From positions 1 to 64,000 of IMG/VR virus record IMGVR_UViG_3300042544_002197: a stretch of 64,000 bases of DNA; one strand, written 5' to 3'. Below the pieces are notes generated by a model. It ran no database searches, had not been told where the DNA came from, and saw nothing but the letters and a program-made list of their open reading frames with translations. This document shows, in pieces, positions 1 through 9,435 of the stretch. The first letter of the stretch is position 1, and each line of letters starts with the position of its first letter. The position numbers were made by a program, and so were the translations under genes. This DNA is from a virus.

Positions 1-21
1 ACTTGATAAATCTATTGGCAT
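1..21 (-). CDS. Start of a second LamG-like fibre gene (partial, runs off the left edge)
   Basis: An ATG at 21-19 on the minus strand opens a frame reading MPIDLSS before the window ends. It lies one base after the stop of the 42-aa gene. The first residues nearly match the MPLDLST start of the lectin-like protein at 148-831, so I infer a tandem paralogue of that protein. Only seven codons are visible, so the family assignment rests on that similarity and on position. Confidence 0.5.
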
Positions 22-22
22 A

Positions 23-151
23 TTAACTCATATAAAATTTTACAGCATCATCGTGTTTATCAAAACAAGATAACCTTTTTTCGTTATTTTCTGTATATTC
101 AACACACCACTTTCCTTCGGTGTTTTGAAATAAATTGTGATATATTATCAT
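23..151 (-). CDS. Small 42-aa protein of unknown function
   Basis: Short protein starting MIIYHNLFQN with one Trp and two Cys; it is rich in charged residues and has no membrane segment. The ATG overlaps the TGA of the lectin-like gene (ATGA). An AAGGAG sequence (161-166) stands 9 bases upstream of the start, one of the better Shine-Dalgarno matches in the window, so translation is probably coupled. It sits between two genes whose proteins begin almost identically, which suggests a repeated cassette of lectin-like protein plus small partner, such as a fibre chaperone or adaptor. I recognise no family. Confidence 0.6.
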   Translation of the reverse strand: MIIYHNLFQNTEGKWCVEYTENNEKRLSCFDKHDDAVKFYMS

Positions 152-831
152 ACTCCTAATCTCCTTCTAAAATTTTGATATGTTTTAAATATTTCTGTAG
201 ATGTTAATACTCTATTATAAACTAATAAAAACGCAACATTACCATCCGAAAATTCACTACCTCCTGGTCCATATGAACCTATTGAAAAATTATTTGGTCC
301 CGCAGTACCTCCGGAACCGCTCGCGTTTAAAATTCCATTTATGTAAAAATTATACGTCCCACCAATAACACCCGTACCCGCATATATTCTCCAATTGGTG
401 TCAGAACCACCCGCACCAGAAGCTGTAATCCATCCTGCGGAGTAATAATTTGCAACACTATTATTCCAATGTCCTAACAACCAATTATTACTTAAACCTG
501 AAACAATTCTTTCTTTTGTTGCCGCATACCGTGAACCCGCAATAACCGTAAAATTTGATGCTGATAAATTTAATGTTGATGTTGTGAATCTACCATTTGT
601 TGCGGTTGTTACCATTGTACCACCGTTACTATTATTCCACGATGCATTCCCAACAAATGTCGCATTGTTTCCATTTCCCGTTAAATCATACCATGTGCTA
701 CCAGTACCATCATATGATGAACCATTACCAGCATCCAAAAAACATAATAATCCGTCGGTTACTAAACCTTTATAATTTAATAACCTTGCACCAAATGAAT
801 CTACAGTATTTGTACTTAAATCTAATGGCAT
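148..831 (-). CDS. LamG/concanavalin A-like lectin domain protein, probable receptor-binding tail protein
   Basis: A 227-aa protein that is nearly all one laminin-G/concanavalin A-like jelly-roll domain. Typical features are GLLCFLDAGN near residue 27, TWYDLTGNGNNAT near 46, the NFYINGILN strand near 161, and the closing segment VAFLLVYNRVLTSTEI before a basic end (FRRRLGV). Such domains in phage tails usually bind surface glycans. The gene ends the fibre operon behind the large fibre gene and an 82-aa protein. The N-terminal ~25 residues (MPLDLSTNTVDSFGARLLNY) may attach it to the fibre. There is no signal peptide or catalytic motif. The domain call is from sequence pattern; receptor binding is inferred from family and context. 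Confidence 0.8.
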   Translation of the reverse strand: MPLDLSTNTVDSFGARLLNYKGLVTDGLLCFLDAGNGSSYDGTGSTWYDLTGNGNNATFVGNASWNNSNGGTMVTTATNGRFTTSTLNLSASNFTVIAGSRYAATKERIVSGLSNNWLLGHWNNSVANYYSAGWITASGAGGSDTNWRIYAGTGVIGGTYNFYINGILNASGSGGTAGPNNFSIGSYGPGGSEFSDGNVAFLLVYNRVLTSTEIFKTYQNFRRRLGV

Positions 832-832
832 T

Positions 833-1081
833 TTAAATTAATTCTCGTGATATTGTCCATTCATCCGTTGATAAGATGTTCAACATTTCTTGTTGTGTAT
901 GTTCAATACTTTTTGTTAATAAATTTATTATTGAGTTTGGGATTTCTCCCTCATATTTTATAAATGTTTTTGTTCCATCAATTGATTTTCTTAAAGTTTC
1001 AGAAGATGTTTCTCTAACCTCATTAAAATCAATTTTATTGATTTCATTACATTCAAAAATTACATATTTTAATTCATTCAT
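833..1081 (-). CDS. Hypothetical 82-aa protein in the fibre operon
   Basis: A small acidic protein starting MNELKYVIFECNEINKIDF, with a helical C-terminal half (SIINLLTKSIEHTQQEMLNIL). It begins three bases after the stop of the 1988-aa fibre and ends one base before the ATG of the lectin-like protein, so it belongs to that operon. Position between a long fibre and a terminal binding protein is where phages often carry a fibre-assembly chaperone, but no known chaperone family is recognisable. The function is open. Confidence 0.7.
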   Translation of the reverse strand: MNELKYVIFECNEINKIDFNEVRETSSETLRKSIDGTKTFIKYEGEIPNSIINLLTKSIEHTQQEMLNILSTDEWTISRELI

Positions 1082-1084
1082 ATA

Positions 1085-4000
1085 TTAAGACATTTTCGGT
1101 GTTGCGGTTGTTGGGTCTTCTTCTTGTAAAACAAAAGAATAAACCTTATTATTTTTATTATTATATAAGTATAATTTTTCTTCACCTTCCACTATTGTGT
1201 AATCACCAATACCATTTGATAATGATAAGTCCATAGTAAAAACAGTTTGCCATCTAAATGATGCGGTACCTAAATTTATTGAGTTATTTGTTTCAGGTCT
1301 AAATGCTCCTGTTGTTGAAACCACTCCATTAGCCTCACTATTTCCACTTGGTCTAAGATAAACAGAAGAACCCGTTGCACAAGAAATATATGTATCTGCA
1401 TTCGCACTTATAATCATATATTCTGCAGAACTTGCACCCATCGAACCGTGTCTTAAACCAAAATAACTATTTGGTGATACTGGATATGCATTACCACTCA
1501 TTGTACCGGTTTGTCCTGAACTTGTTGTGAATCTTGTTGCGGATATTACCCCCGTATTTGAAATTGATGCAACATTACCAGATGTTGTTGCATTTCTAAA
1601 AATCCAACCTCTATCGGTTGTATCCATCACAAAATATGTATTGTAAGTACCTGTAATTGCACCGTGATTTCCATAACCTAAACCAGTGGTATTCTTAAAC
1701 ATTATCATAGATGAGGTAGCATTACCACTACTATATAATGTAAGAGAACCCGCTAATGTTGTTACATCATTGTTTGCATTCACATATAATGAACCATTTA
1801 TAGTTCCTCCAGCAAATGTTGGTGCGTTTGCGGTACCTACGGCTTGTCCGATTGATACGGTTACCGAACCTGTTGTTGTGTCAACACCAACACCTGTTCC
1901 CGCATTAACTGCGGTTACTTTAGCTGCGGTATATGTGGTGCCTATCGATGTACCATTCCAAGTACCGCTTGTAATCGTACCTACTGTGGTTATCGCTAAT
2001 GCATTTACTCTTGCTAAAGTTTCATCACCAGTATTTGTTCCTGAAGATGTACCACTAAAATTTGTTGCACCAATTGTGCCAGTGACTGTAAGGTTACCAC
2101 CACTAGTTAAAGATAATCTTCTTGCTGCATTCCATTGAATAACAAAATCAGCACCGGGAGCTGAGGCAGATCTAGTCATACCAAGTCTCCAATGATCATC
2201 ATACCAACCGTACTCATGACCAGAAACTAAATCATTAGTTGTGTATGATGAAGGCATATAAGTCGTGATTTCCCTTCCTTCACTAGCCGTAACACTTATT
2301 GTTCCTGTAAACGTTTTTGTACCCGCAATACTTTGATCTCCAGTTGTATAAACACCATTTGTAACAGTACCAGCATTACCATCAATAGATACACCTGTTA
2401 AAGTTTGTGATGCGCTTGCCCGACCTAATGATATGGATGTTGTTCCAACGTGGAACGATGAGTTTGTTAATTGTGCATTACCAATTCCGGTAACTTGTGC
2501 CGACCCACTAAAAACACCAACAGCATTTAATCTCGTTAATATACCTGAAGCATAATTGGTTGTTGCAGTTAAATCAATTTGAGATGAACCTGATACCGTT
2601 CCTGTACCTGATAATATTGTCGCCGCAGATATTGTACCACCTAACGATGTTGATGTTCCAGCTATTGTTATAGATGAATTTGCTAATTTAGTATTTGTTA
2701 CAGACGCATCCACTAATTGGGATGCATTAATTGTTTTATTTGTTAATGTTTGAGTTGCCGTTCTTAATACGATGTCGTCTTCTGAACCCAATGATCCCGC
2801 TATCCATTTATCATTGGTACTATCCCAAAGAAATGAACCTGACACCGTATTTGGTGCGGTTGCATCTCTCACAACCAAACCTGCGTTTGTTGCACCTGTA
2901 CCATTCAATTGAATGATGTTATCTCCAATTGCTACCGTTGTTGAATTGACAATTGTTTGTGTCCCTGAAACAGTTAAATTACCTTTAACGGTAACGTCAG
3001 CACCACTCATTCCAAATGCAGTATCGAACGATGATGTGAACGATTTAAACGAACCCGTTGAAGTATGAATTGCATTTATATTAGTTGTATTAGAACTTGT
3101 ATATGAATTCAAACTACTTGTTGCAGTTTGTAATGTACCTATTATGGTATTGTTACTACCTGTGTATGTGTTAAGTGAACTTATTGACCCCGTAATTCCT
3201 TCGATACTTGTCAATCTACTATTTTGAGTTGTATTTGTCGAATCGTTAGAACCTGTGTAAGTATTAAAATCTGTACGTATTGAACCACTTGCAGTTTCCA
3301 AAGAAGTTAATCTTCCTGACGCACTTGATGTGAATGTGTTTAAGGAACCTGTTGTTGTTTCAATAGAATCAATCCGATTTTTTAATCCGATTGTAGTTGT
3401 TGCAAAACTTGAGGATAAACTTCCTATGGAAGAACTTAATCCAGATGTTGTGATTGCCACAGAACCAGACAAACTTCCAATACTTGTGGATATACTTGAA
3501 CTGAATGTTGAATATCCTGTTGTTCCTGTTATATCAATTTGTGATGAACCTGATGCAATACCTGATGGTTTTGATGCGATGTTATCCCAAGTTGTTTGGG
3601 TAATTGAACCGCTCAACACATATCTATCATCATATGATGATGTCAATTGTGATGAACCAGATACAATACCTGATGGTATTCCTGTTAATCCTGAATATGT
3701 AATTTGTGATGAACCTGATACTAATGATGTAACTGTTGATATGATACTACCTGTAATTGCAATACCATTACCGAATTGAACACTATTACCATCTGAAGAA
3801 ACTATTTTATTTCCCGCGTAAACTGTTGTTGTTCCTTTAAGTGCAATAACACCTGTTGTTGGGTCCATTATTACATCTCCCCCACCCGAAGTTGCAAGTG
3901 TAATGTTACCATCCGCAGATTGTAATGTAATTGTATCCGAACTTGCTTCTAATATTTTAAATGACTGACCTGTGTCAGTTGTAATTTGTAATTCCTGAGC

Positions 4001-7000
4001 GGTGCTTCCTAATACCTTTGTTCCATCGATATATAATGATGCTGATGAAAGATATAAATCTCTAAATTGATGTGTAACACTACCTAAATCATATGCGTTA
4101 TCAACTGCAGGTATAATTGAACCTGAAATTGTTTGATTGCCCTTAAATAAGTTAGATCCAGTTGTTGCATAACCTAATGTATTTAATTGTGTGGAACTAC
4201 TAACAATACCTGAAGGTATTCCTGTTAAACCACTATAAATAATTTGAGATGATCCAGATATTACACCATCAACATCCAATTTACTCTTAATTGTTGTATT
4301 AATTGAGGAGGTAAATGAATTTAATGACGAAATAGAACCGGTTATACCTTCAATTGAATCAACACGATTTTTTAAATCAAGTGTTGTTGTTGCAACACTA
4401 GAACTTAATGAACCGATACTTGTAGATATTGAAGAACTTAAACTTCCTATAGAAGAACTTAATCCTGACGTGGTAGTTGCAACTGAGGAACTTAAAGAAC
4501 CAATACTTGTAGATATACTAGAACTAAAGGTTGAATAACCTGTTGTTCCTGTTATATCAATTTGTGAACTACCTGAAACTAATGTGGGTACGTTAGTTAA
4601 ATTATTAAAATTAATAGATCCTGTTAATGAGCTTGCATTAACTTTTCCATCAACTAATACTGACCCCGTAAATAAATGATTATCGTCTGATGTATCACCA
4701 AATTTTGTACTACCACTTTGATAAAGAACAGAAGATGTTACATAATCAGTATGAATTTCTTTAGCTGTAAGTATACCATCAATATAAACATCGGTGTTAA
4801 CTCTAAAACCATTGTTTGGTGATATTGATGCACTAACACTACCACTAACTATTTTATATAATTCTAAACCCGTAACACCACTTGCTGGAATGTTATAAAG
4901 ATTTGTACCATCTCCTTTGAAAGAACCAGTAAATGAACCTGTATTATAAGATGATGTAAATGAGTTAAAATTAGTCCGTATACTTCCACTTTCAGTTTCA
5001 AGTGAATCTAATCTACCATTTTGTGCGTTATTAATTGACGCAACACTTGAACTTAAACTTCCGATTGAACTAGATATTGAACTACTTAAATTATTTGTGG
5101 TTGTTGCAACACTAGAACTTAAATAATCAATTGAACTTGATAGTGATGAACTTAAACTTGTTATTGTACTTGTTAATCCAGATGTTGTTATTGCAACTGA
5201 TGAAGATAATAAATCTATACTTGTAGATATACTTGAACTAAATGTTGAATATCCTGTCGTCCCTGTTAATAAAACTTGGATACTTCCAGATATAACACCA
5301 TCACTATCTAATTTAGATTTTATTGTTGTATTAATAGAACTAGTAAAACTATTTAAACTTCCTGTACTAGTCTCAATATTATCTAACCTTGTATTTTGAT
5401 TACTGTCTGTTGTAGCAATCGAAGAAGATAAACTTCCAATCGAACTTGATATCGAACTACTAAATGTAGAATATCCTGTTGTTCCTGTAATTAATATTTG
5501 TCCACTACCACTTACAAGATTGGAACCTATGTAATCAATACTACCAGCACTTACCGAACCACTAATTATATGTCCACCTTTTGCAACATTAACATATCCG
5601 GCAACAGGTGTTGAGAAATATATTTTAATATTATTATTATCTATCGATTCTATTTTTTGTGGAAATATAATACTTCTATTTGTATCCCAAATAGTTACGA
5701 TTGGATAATCTGAACCTAAATTATGTGCTAGTGACCAAGTGGCGTTTGATGAAAAATATTGAGATAATCCGCCAGGTCCTGTACCCAACGATGCAATTAC
5801 TTTACCTGTTTGATTACTTGGGAATGTGATTGTTGCATTGTCAATATCTATTGTTGTGATTTGTGATGGTAATATAACACTACCATTAGAATCAAAAACC
5901 TGAAATATTGGATATCTTTGACCTAAACTATGTTTAAATGTCCATGTTGTTGCTGGTGTTGTTTGATTTAATACCGCATATGCACCATCTGTAACTGAAC
6001 TACCTCCTCCACCCGCACCGGCATTTAATGCAAATGCCGCAGTTAATGCATAAGAGGCACTTAACACATTCATTGAAGATGTTTGTGATGTTAACACAAC
6101 ACTTGATGTAAATGTATTAAGAGAATTAACCGAACCTGATAATGTTGTAATGGAACCTGTAATGGTATCCATTCTATTATTTAAAGATGATGATAATGTT
6201 GTTGTGCTAATGTTTAATTCTTTAACATAACCATTACCATTTGTGTCCGTAATTGATGTTGTAATTTCAACACCACCAGTTGGTATAATTTCAAATGCGT
6301 CTGAACCTGTTGCACTTAATATTGGTGAACCCGAAACAAAAATATCTTTAAAATGGGAACCAATTGATACAAACGCAGTGCCTGGTACTGACTCACTAAC
6401 ATTTAAACCAGTACTATCATCAAATTGTAATTTTGTAAATTGTTTGTTATATGTGTTACCCTCAACATCTGAACCTGAAATTTGAAATGGAACATTTATT
6501 AATCCAAGTGCACTACCACTAAATGCAGATGCACTTACCGAACCTGATGATAGTATATTAAAACTAGTAAATATACCTCCATTTGGTACTACTAAGTTAG
6601 AAGATTCAATTCTAACATTAGAACCACTTAAAGGTGCAATTCTATTAACACTTAATAAACCATCTATTATAACTGAACCTGTAATTTCAGTCTTAGTGTT
6701 AATTCTTAATCCATCTGTTTGTGAAATTGATGCAGTTGCACTTCCATCCACAATTTTGTTTAATTCTAATCCAGTAACACCACTTGATGGTATATTATAT
6801 AGTTGACTACCGTCACCTTTAAATGATCCTGAAAAATTTGATGCTGTTACATTTCCTGTGATGAAAATTGAACCTGTATTAACCGTGTTCGTTGAGATTA
6901 ACTCCTCAACTGATGGTCCGAGAGAACCTGAAACCGCCATGTAAACCTTACCGTCGGTAGTGTTTAATGCTAATTCACCTAATTGTAGGTTTGAGTTTGT

Positions 7001-7051
7001 TGGTTTTTGACCGGGTACACTACTCCTACGCAGTTTTACTATTTGTGCCAT
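1085..7051 (-). CDS. Giant tail fibre protein (1988 aa)
   Basis: The N-terminus MAQIVKLRRSSVPG followed by LQLGELALNTTDGKVYMA resembles the conserved attachment segment of many phage fibres and structural proteins. The shaft consists of Ser/Gly/Thr-rich repeats: TGTTGYSTFSSSIS appears at least five times, with SIGSLSSSVATT-like stretches consistent with a trimeric fibrous coil. Residues ~1350-1435 carry the IGDNIIQLNG...GSFLWDSTNDKW module also found in neighbouring fibres. The C-terminus (SLSNGIGDYTIVEGEEKLYLYNNK) is a compact end domain without a recognisable S74 peptidase. A terminator separates the gene from the 729-aa fibre. Its 152-base leader has a TATTTATA box, two perfect palindromes and an AGGAGAG ribosome-binding site. 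The fibre role is confident; the receptor is unknown. Confidence 0.85.
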   Translation of the reverse strand: MAQIVKLRRSSVPGQKPTNSNLQLGELALNTTDGKVYMAVSGSLGPSVEELISTNTVNTGSIFITGNVTASNFSGSFKGDGSQLYNIPSSGVTGLELNKIVDGSATASISQTDGLRINTKTEITGSVIIDGLLSVNRIAPLSGSNVRIESSNLVVPNGGIFTSFNILSSGSVSASAFSGSALGLINVPFQISGSDVEGNTYNKQFTKLQFDDSTGLNVSESVPGTAFVSIGSHFKDIFVSGSPILSATGSDAFEIIPTGGVEITTSITDTNGNGYVKELNISTTTLSSSLNNRMDTITGSITTLSGSVNSLNTFTSSVVLTSQTSSMNVLSASYALTAAFALNAGAGGGGSSVTDGAYAVLNQTTPATTWTFKHSLGQRYPIFQVFDSNGSVILPSQITTIDIDNATITFPSNQTGKVIASLGTGPGGLSQYFSSNATWSLAHNLGSDYPIVTIWDTNRSIIFPQKIESIDNNNIKIYFSTPVAGYVNVAKGGHIISGSVSAGSIDYIGSNLVSGSGQILITGTTGYSTFSSSISSSIGSLSSSIATTDSNQNTRLDNIETSTGSLNSFTSSINTTIKSKLDSDGVISGSIQVLLTGTTGYSTFSSSISTSIDLLSSSVAITTSGLTSTITSLSSSLSSSIDYLSSSVATTTNNLSSSISSSIGSLSSSVASINNAQNGRLDSLETESGSIRTNFNSFTSSYNTGSFTGSFKGDGTNLYNIPASGVTGLELYKIVSGSVSASISPNNGFRVNTDVYIDGILTAKEIHTDYVTSSVLYQSGSTKFGDTSDDNHLFTGSVLVDGKVNASSLTGSINFNNLTNVPTLVSGSSQIDITGTTGYSTFSSSISTSIGSLSSSVATTTSGLSSSIGSLSSSISTSIGSLSSSVATTTLDLKNRVDSIEGITGSISSLNSFTSSINTTIKSKLDVDGVISGSSQIIYSGLTGIPSGIVSSSTQLNTLGYATTGSNLFKGNQTISGSIIPAVDNAYDLGSVTHQFRDLYLSSASLYIDGTKVLGSTAQELQITTDTGQSFKILEASSDTITLQSADGNITLATSGGGDVIMDPTTGVIALKGTTTVYAGNKIVSSDGNSVQFGNGIAITGSIISTVTSLVSGSSQITYSGLTGIPSGIVSGSSQLTSSYDDRYVLSGSITQTTWDNIASKPSGIASGSSQIDITGTTGYSTFSSSISTSIGSLSGSVAITTSGLSSSIGSLSSSFATTTIGLKNRIDSIETTTGSLNTFTSSASGRLTSLETASGSIRTDFNTYTGSNDSTNTTQNSRLTSIEGITGSISSLNTYTGSNNTIIGTLQTATSSLNSYTSSNTTNINAIHTSTGSFKSFTSSFDTAFGMSGADVTVKGNLTVSGTQTIVNSTTVAIGDNIIQLNGTGATNAGLVVRDATAPNTVSGSFLWDSTNDKWIAGSLGSEDDIVLRTATQTLTNKTINASQLVDASVTNTKLANSSITIAGTSTSLGGTISAATILSGTGTVSGSSQIDLTATTNYASGILTRLNAVGVFSGSAQVTGIGNAQLTNSSFHVGTTSISLGRASASQTLTGVSIDGNAGTVTNGVYTTGDQSIAGTKTFTGTISVTASEGREITTYMPSSYTTNDLVSGHEYGWYDDHWRLGMTRSASAPGADFVIQWNAARRLSLTSGGNLTVTGTIGATNFSGTSSGTNTGDETLARVNALAITTVGTITSGTWNGTSIGTTYTAAKVTAVNAGTGVGVDTTTGSVTVSIGQAVGTANAPTFAGGTINGSLYVNANNDVTTLAGSLTLYSSGNATSSMIMFKNTTGLGYGNHGAITGTYNTYFVMDTTDRGWIFRNATTSGNVASISNTGVISATRFTTSSGQTGTMSGNAYPVSPNSYFGLRHGSMGASSAEYMIISANADTYISCATGSSVYLRPSGNSEANGVVSTTGAFRPETNNSINLGTASFRWQTVFTMDLSLSNGIGDYTIVEGEEKLYLYNNKNNKVYSFVLQEEDPTTATPKMS

Positions 7052-7060
7052 ATGTATGGT

Positions 7061-7067
7061 TCTCTCC
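7061..7067 (-). promoter_or_regulatory. Ribosome-binding site of the giant tail fibre
   Basis: AGGAGAG on the minus strand, 9 bases before the ATG at 7051. Most genes here lack a clear Shine-Dalgarno sequence, so this well-spaced one is notable. Confidence 0.6.
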
Positions 7068-7076
7068 TATGTGTTT

Positions 7077-7114
7077 GTGGTATATACCACGATTAATTAT
7101 GACCTATATAGGTC
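7077..7114. promoter_or_regulatory. Two perfect 14-base palindromes in the fibre leader (possible operators)
   Basis: GTGGTATATACCAC at 7077-7090 and GACCTATATAGGTC at 7101-7114 are each perfect palindromes with TATATA or TATA at the centre. Their centres are 24 bases apart. They lie between the candidate promoter box (7120-7127) and the start codon, where they could bind a dimeric regulator or fold in the RNA. No T-tract follows, so they do not look like terminators. Confidence 0.4.
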
Positions 7115-7119
7115 TTAAC

Positions 7120-7127
7120 TATAAATA
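7120..7127 (-). promoter_or_regulatory. TATTTATA box upstream of the giant tail fibre (candidate late promoter)
   Basis: TATTTATA on the minus strand, downstream of a terminator and 69 bases before the ATG of the 1988-aa fibre. The same 8-mer recurs upstream of other structural genes. The promoter role is inferred from recurrence and position. Confidence 0.4.
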
Positions 7128-7151
7128 CACAAAAATTAGGATTAAATAAAT

Positions 7152-7181
7152 AAAAAAAGGAGGTTTTTTAGACCTCCTTTT
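7152..7181 (-). terminator. Rho-independent terminator after the 729-aa fibre gene
   Basis: On the minus strand, AAAAGGAGGT and ACCTCCTTTT form a 10-bp stem (7155-7181) with a 7-base loop, followed by more T residues. It lies 23 bases after the stop codon at 7204, isolating the downstream fibre gene transcriptionally. Confidence 0.85.
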
Positions 7182-7203
7182 ATTTTTATGTTTTTAAATT
7201 CTA

Positions 7204-9393
7204 TTAATATGTACCTCCGTCGATTACGGTTGAGAATTTAAGTGCTCCGTCTGCGTTTTTGTATCCTAAAATTCCATCAAGAACATCTGTCGATTCCGTT
7301 GTTGAAACATAACCTAATACGTTAGATGAATTTCTGAAAACAACTGCTGATGTTTTAGTTCCAGCATCCGCACCACCTCCAGCACTAACTGTTACATTAC
7401 CTGCAATTAAAGTTGCTCCATCTGATGCGGTTACTTGGAATTTGTTAGTGTTGTAACTTAATGTTGTACCATTTTCTGTTAATAAACTATCACCAATCGT
7501 ATTTGCTGAAGTTGCTTTTGGTATTGTACCACTTGTTAAACTAACTTCAGTACCCTGTGCTCCAAATGTTGTTCCAATAAATTTACTACCTGAACCATTT
7601 TGATCTGTTAATAACCAATAATCATTTTGTGAATCCCATAACATTGATGAAGAAACACCTGATGAACCTGAATCCATTACTTCAAAACCTGCATATCTCA
7701 AGAAAGGAGAATAAGCATTCATTCTAATAATGTTGTCATCAATTTCAACCGTTTGTGATTGGATTGTAACATTTGTAGATGAACCTAAAACTTCTAAGTT
7801 ACCTGACACATATAAATTAGATTGTAATTGTGTATTTCCTGTTACAGTTAAAACACCATTTACAACCGCATTATCGTTAATTGTTGTTAGACCATCAATT
7901 GTTGTTGCTCCTGTTACATTTAAAGTACTTTTAAATGTTGCAGAACCTGTAACTGTTAGAGTTGAGTCTAAACTCGTAGCTCCAACTACCTCAAATGATC
8001 CAGTTACTTTACCATTTCCACCAACAAATAAGTTAGTGTTAACATATTCAGAACCAATTGTTGTTGTATCACCTGATACATTTACGTTGTTTTTAAATGT
8101 AGATGAACCTGTAACTGTTAAAGTTGAGTTAGCAGTAACCGCACCCTTTAATTCTGATGTTGATGTTACCGCCAAAGTACTATCTAATGTTGTTGCACCT
8201 TTAACGTTTAATGAACCTGAAGTTCCAACGTTACCACTTCCTTGTTGTACTGTAAAATTACCTTGTCCAACACTTAATTGTGTACCATCAAAAGTAAAGT
8301 TTGCATCATCTTCCAATAAACCATTTGCACCAACAATAACAACCCTATTATTTGTTAATTGATCATTATATATTGAACCCGTTACCTTTACTGAACCTGT
8401 TAGAACGGTATTACCATTAATGGTTGTTGGACCATATAAATCGATAGTTGCACCGTTATAGGTAACTAATTCAATATTGTTCCCACCATAATTTGCTGTA
8501 AGTGTTGAGTTTGAACCATTAGTAGTAAAGTCAGCATTTACAATTGTTGTACCACCTAATGTGGTTGCTCCTGTTACATTTAAATAACCCGGTAAATCTA
8601 AATTTGTTAACTGAATTGAGTTTAGATTTAATTGATTAACATATGCGGTTCCACTAACATATAAATCTTTCCAATATTTTGATGTCGAACCTAAATCGAA
8701 TGCGTTGTTTACATCTGGTAAGATTGAAGAACTAACATCCGCACCAAATGTAACTAAATCTGTTGTTTGGTCACCAATACTAATACTACCTTTTAAAACT
8801 ATATTACCATCAATTGTTGCGTTTCCTGTTAAATTTAAATTAGAACCTGAAATGTCTCCATCCACCACTACTTTTCCACCAACACTCATATCACTCGTTA
8901 CTCTAACATTTGATCCTGAAATTGTAGATCCTGTGATATTTGTAACATTTGCATTACTTCCTGTTAAAGATGTGATATTACCATTTGTACTTGTAAATGT
9001 TGTTCCTGTTAAATTAGAAAAATTACCATTACTTCCCGTTAAAGATGTAATTGTAACACCTGAAATTGTATTTCCTTCAATATTACCTGTTAGATTAATG
9101 GCACTATTACCATCTTTATTTAAAATATATAAGGTTTTTGTATTTGTGGAATAGAACGGTAATCCATCCATTGTTGAACCATGAGATAGAACACTGATTG
9201 TCGGTGCGTCAGATCCTTGGTATATTTTTGATACTGGTTTATATCCACCAGCAATTGCTGTGTCACCAATGAATAGTACAGGAGCGTTTAAATCTCCTAT
9301 AGAACCTGTTCCCATTACCAATTCACCAATGTTTGCAAAAACATCTTTTAGTGCTGATATCGAACCTCTTCTGTGTTTAATTATTTGTGCCAT
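7204..9393 (-). CDS. Tail fibre protein (729 aa)
   Basis: Starts MAQIIKHRRGS, matching the attachment-like N-terminus of the 1988-aa fibre, then a GELVMGTG and VLFIGDTAIAGGYKPVSKIY region. Most of the protein is a repetitive Thr/Gly/Asn-rich beta shaft with units such as LTVTGSATFKSTLNVTGATT. Residues ~525-600 hold a divergent copy of the IGDNII/LWD module (VEIDDNIIRMN...SMLWDSQNDYW). The end (TSAVVFRNSSNVLGYVSTTES then DGALKFSTVIDGGTY) looks like a small C-terminal head. A TATTTATA box stands 22 bases before the ATG and a strong terminator follows the stop, so it may be transcribed alone. A fibre or fibre-hinge role is inferred from composition and neighbours. Confidence 0.85.
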   Translation of the reverse strand: MAQIIKHRRGSISALKDVFANIGELVMGTGSIGDLNAPVLFIGDTAIAGGYKPVSKIYQGSDAPTISVLSHGSTMDGLPFYSTNTKTLYILNKDGNSAINLTGNIEGNTISGVTITSLTGSNGNFSNLTGTTFTSTNGNITSLTGSNANVTNITGSTISGSNVRVTSDMSVGGKVVVDGDISGSNLNLTGNATIDGNIVLKGSISIGDQTTDLVTFGADVSSSILPDVNNAFDLGSTSKYWKDLYVSGTAYVNQLNLNSIQLTNLDLPGYLNVTGATTLGGTTIVNADFTTNGSNSTLTANYGGNNIELVTYNGATIDLYGPTTINGNTVLTGSVKVTGSIYNDQLTNNRVVIVGANGLLEDDANFTFDGTQLSVGQGNFTVQQGSGNVGTSGSLNVKGATTLDSTLAVTSTSELKGAVTANSTLTVTGSSTFKNNVNVSGDTTTIGSEYVNTNLFVGGNGKVTGSFEVVGATSLDSTLTVTGSATFKSTLNVTGATTIDGLTTINDNAVVNGVLTVTGNTQLQSNLYVSGNLEVLGSSTNVTIQSQTVEIDDNIIRMNAYSPFLRYAGFEVMDSGSSGVSSSMLWDSQNDYWLLTDQNGSGSKFIGTTFGAQGTEVSLTSGTIPKATSANTIGDSLLTENGTTLSYNTNKFQVTASDGATLIAGNVTVSAGGGADAGTKTSAVVFRNSSNVLGYVSTTESTDVLDGILGYKNADGALKFSTVIDGGTY

Positions 9394-9415
9394 GTTTTGT
9401 CTTTACTTTGTTTTA

Positions 9416-9423
9416 TATAAATA
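9416..9423 (-). promoter_or_regulatory. TATTTATA box upstream of the 729-aa fibre
   Basis: TATTTATA on the minus strand in the 42-base gap between two fibre genes, 22 bases before the ATG at 9393. A transcript starting about seven bases downstream would have a leader of about 15 bases. Confidence 0.4.
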
Positions 9424-9435
9424 CTTTATTTTTAA

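Noticed and set aside
7204-7240. Diversity-generating retroelement variable region in fibre genes
   Set aside because: No reverse transcriptase, template repeat or C-type lectin end is found in the window.
9416-9423. T4-type late promoter TATAAATA on the plus strand
   Set aside because: The plus-strand reading would point away from the minus-strand genes; the coding-strand motif is TATTTATA and is reported as such.
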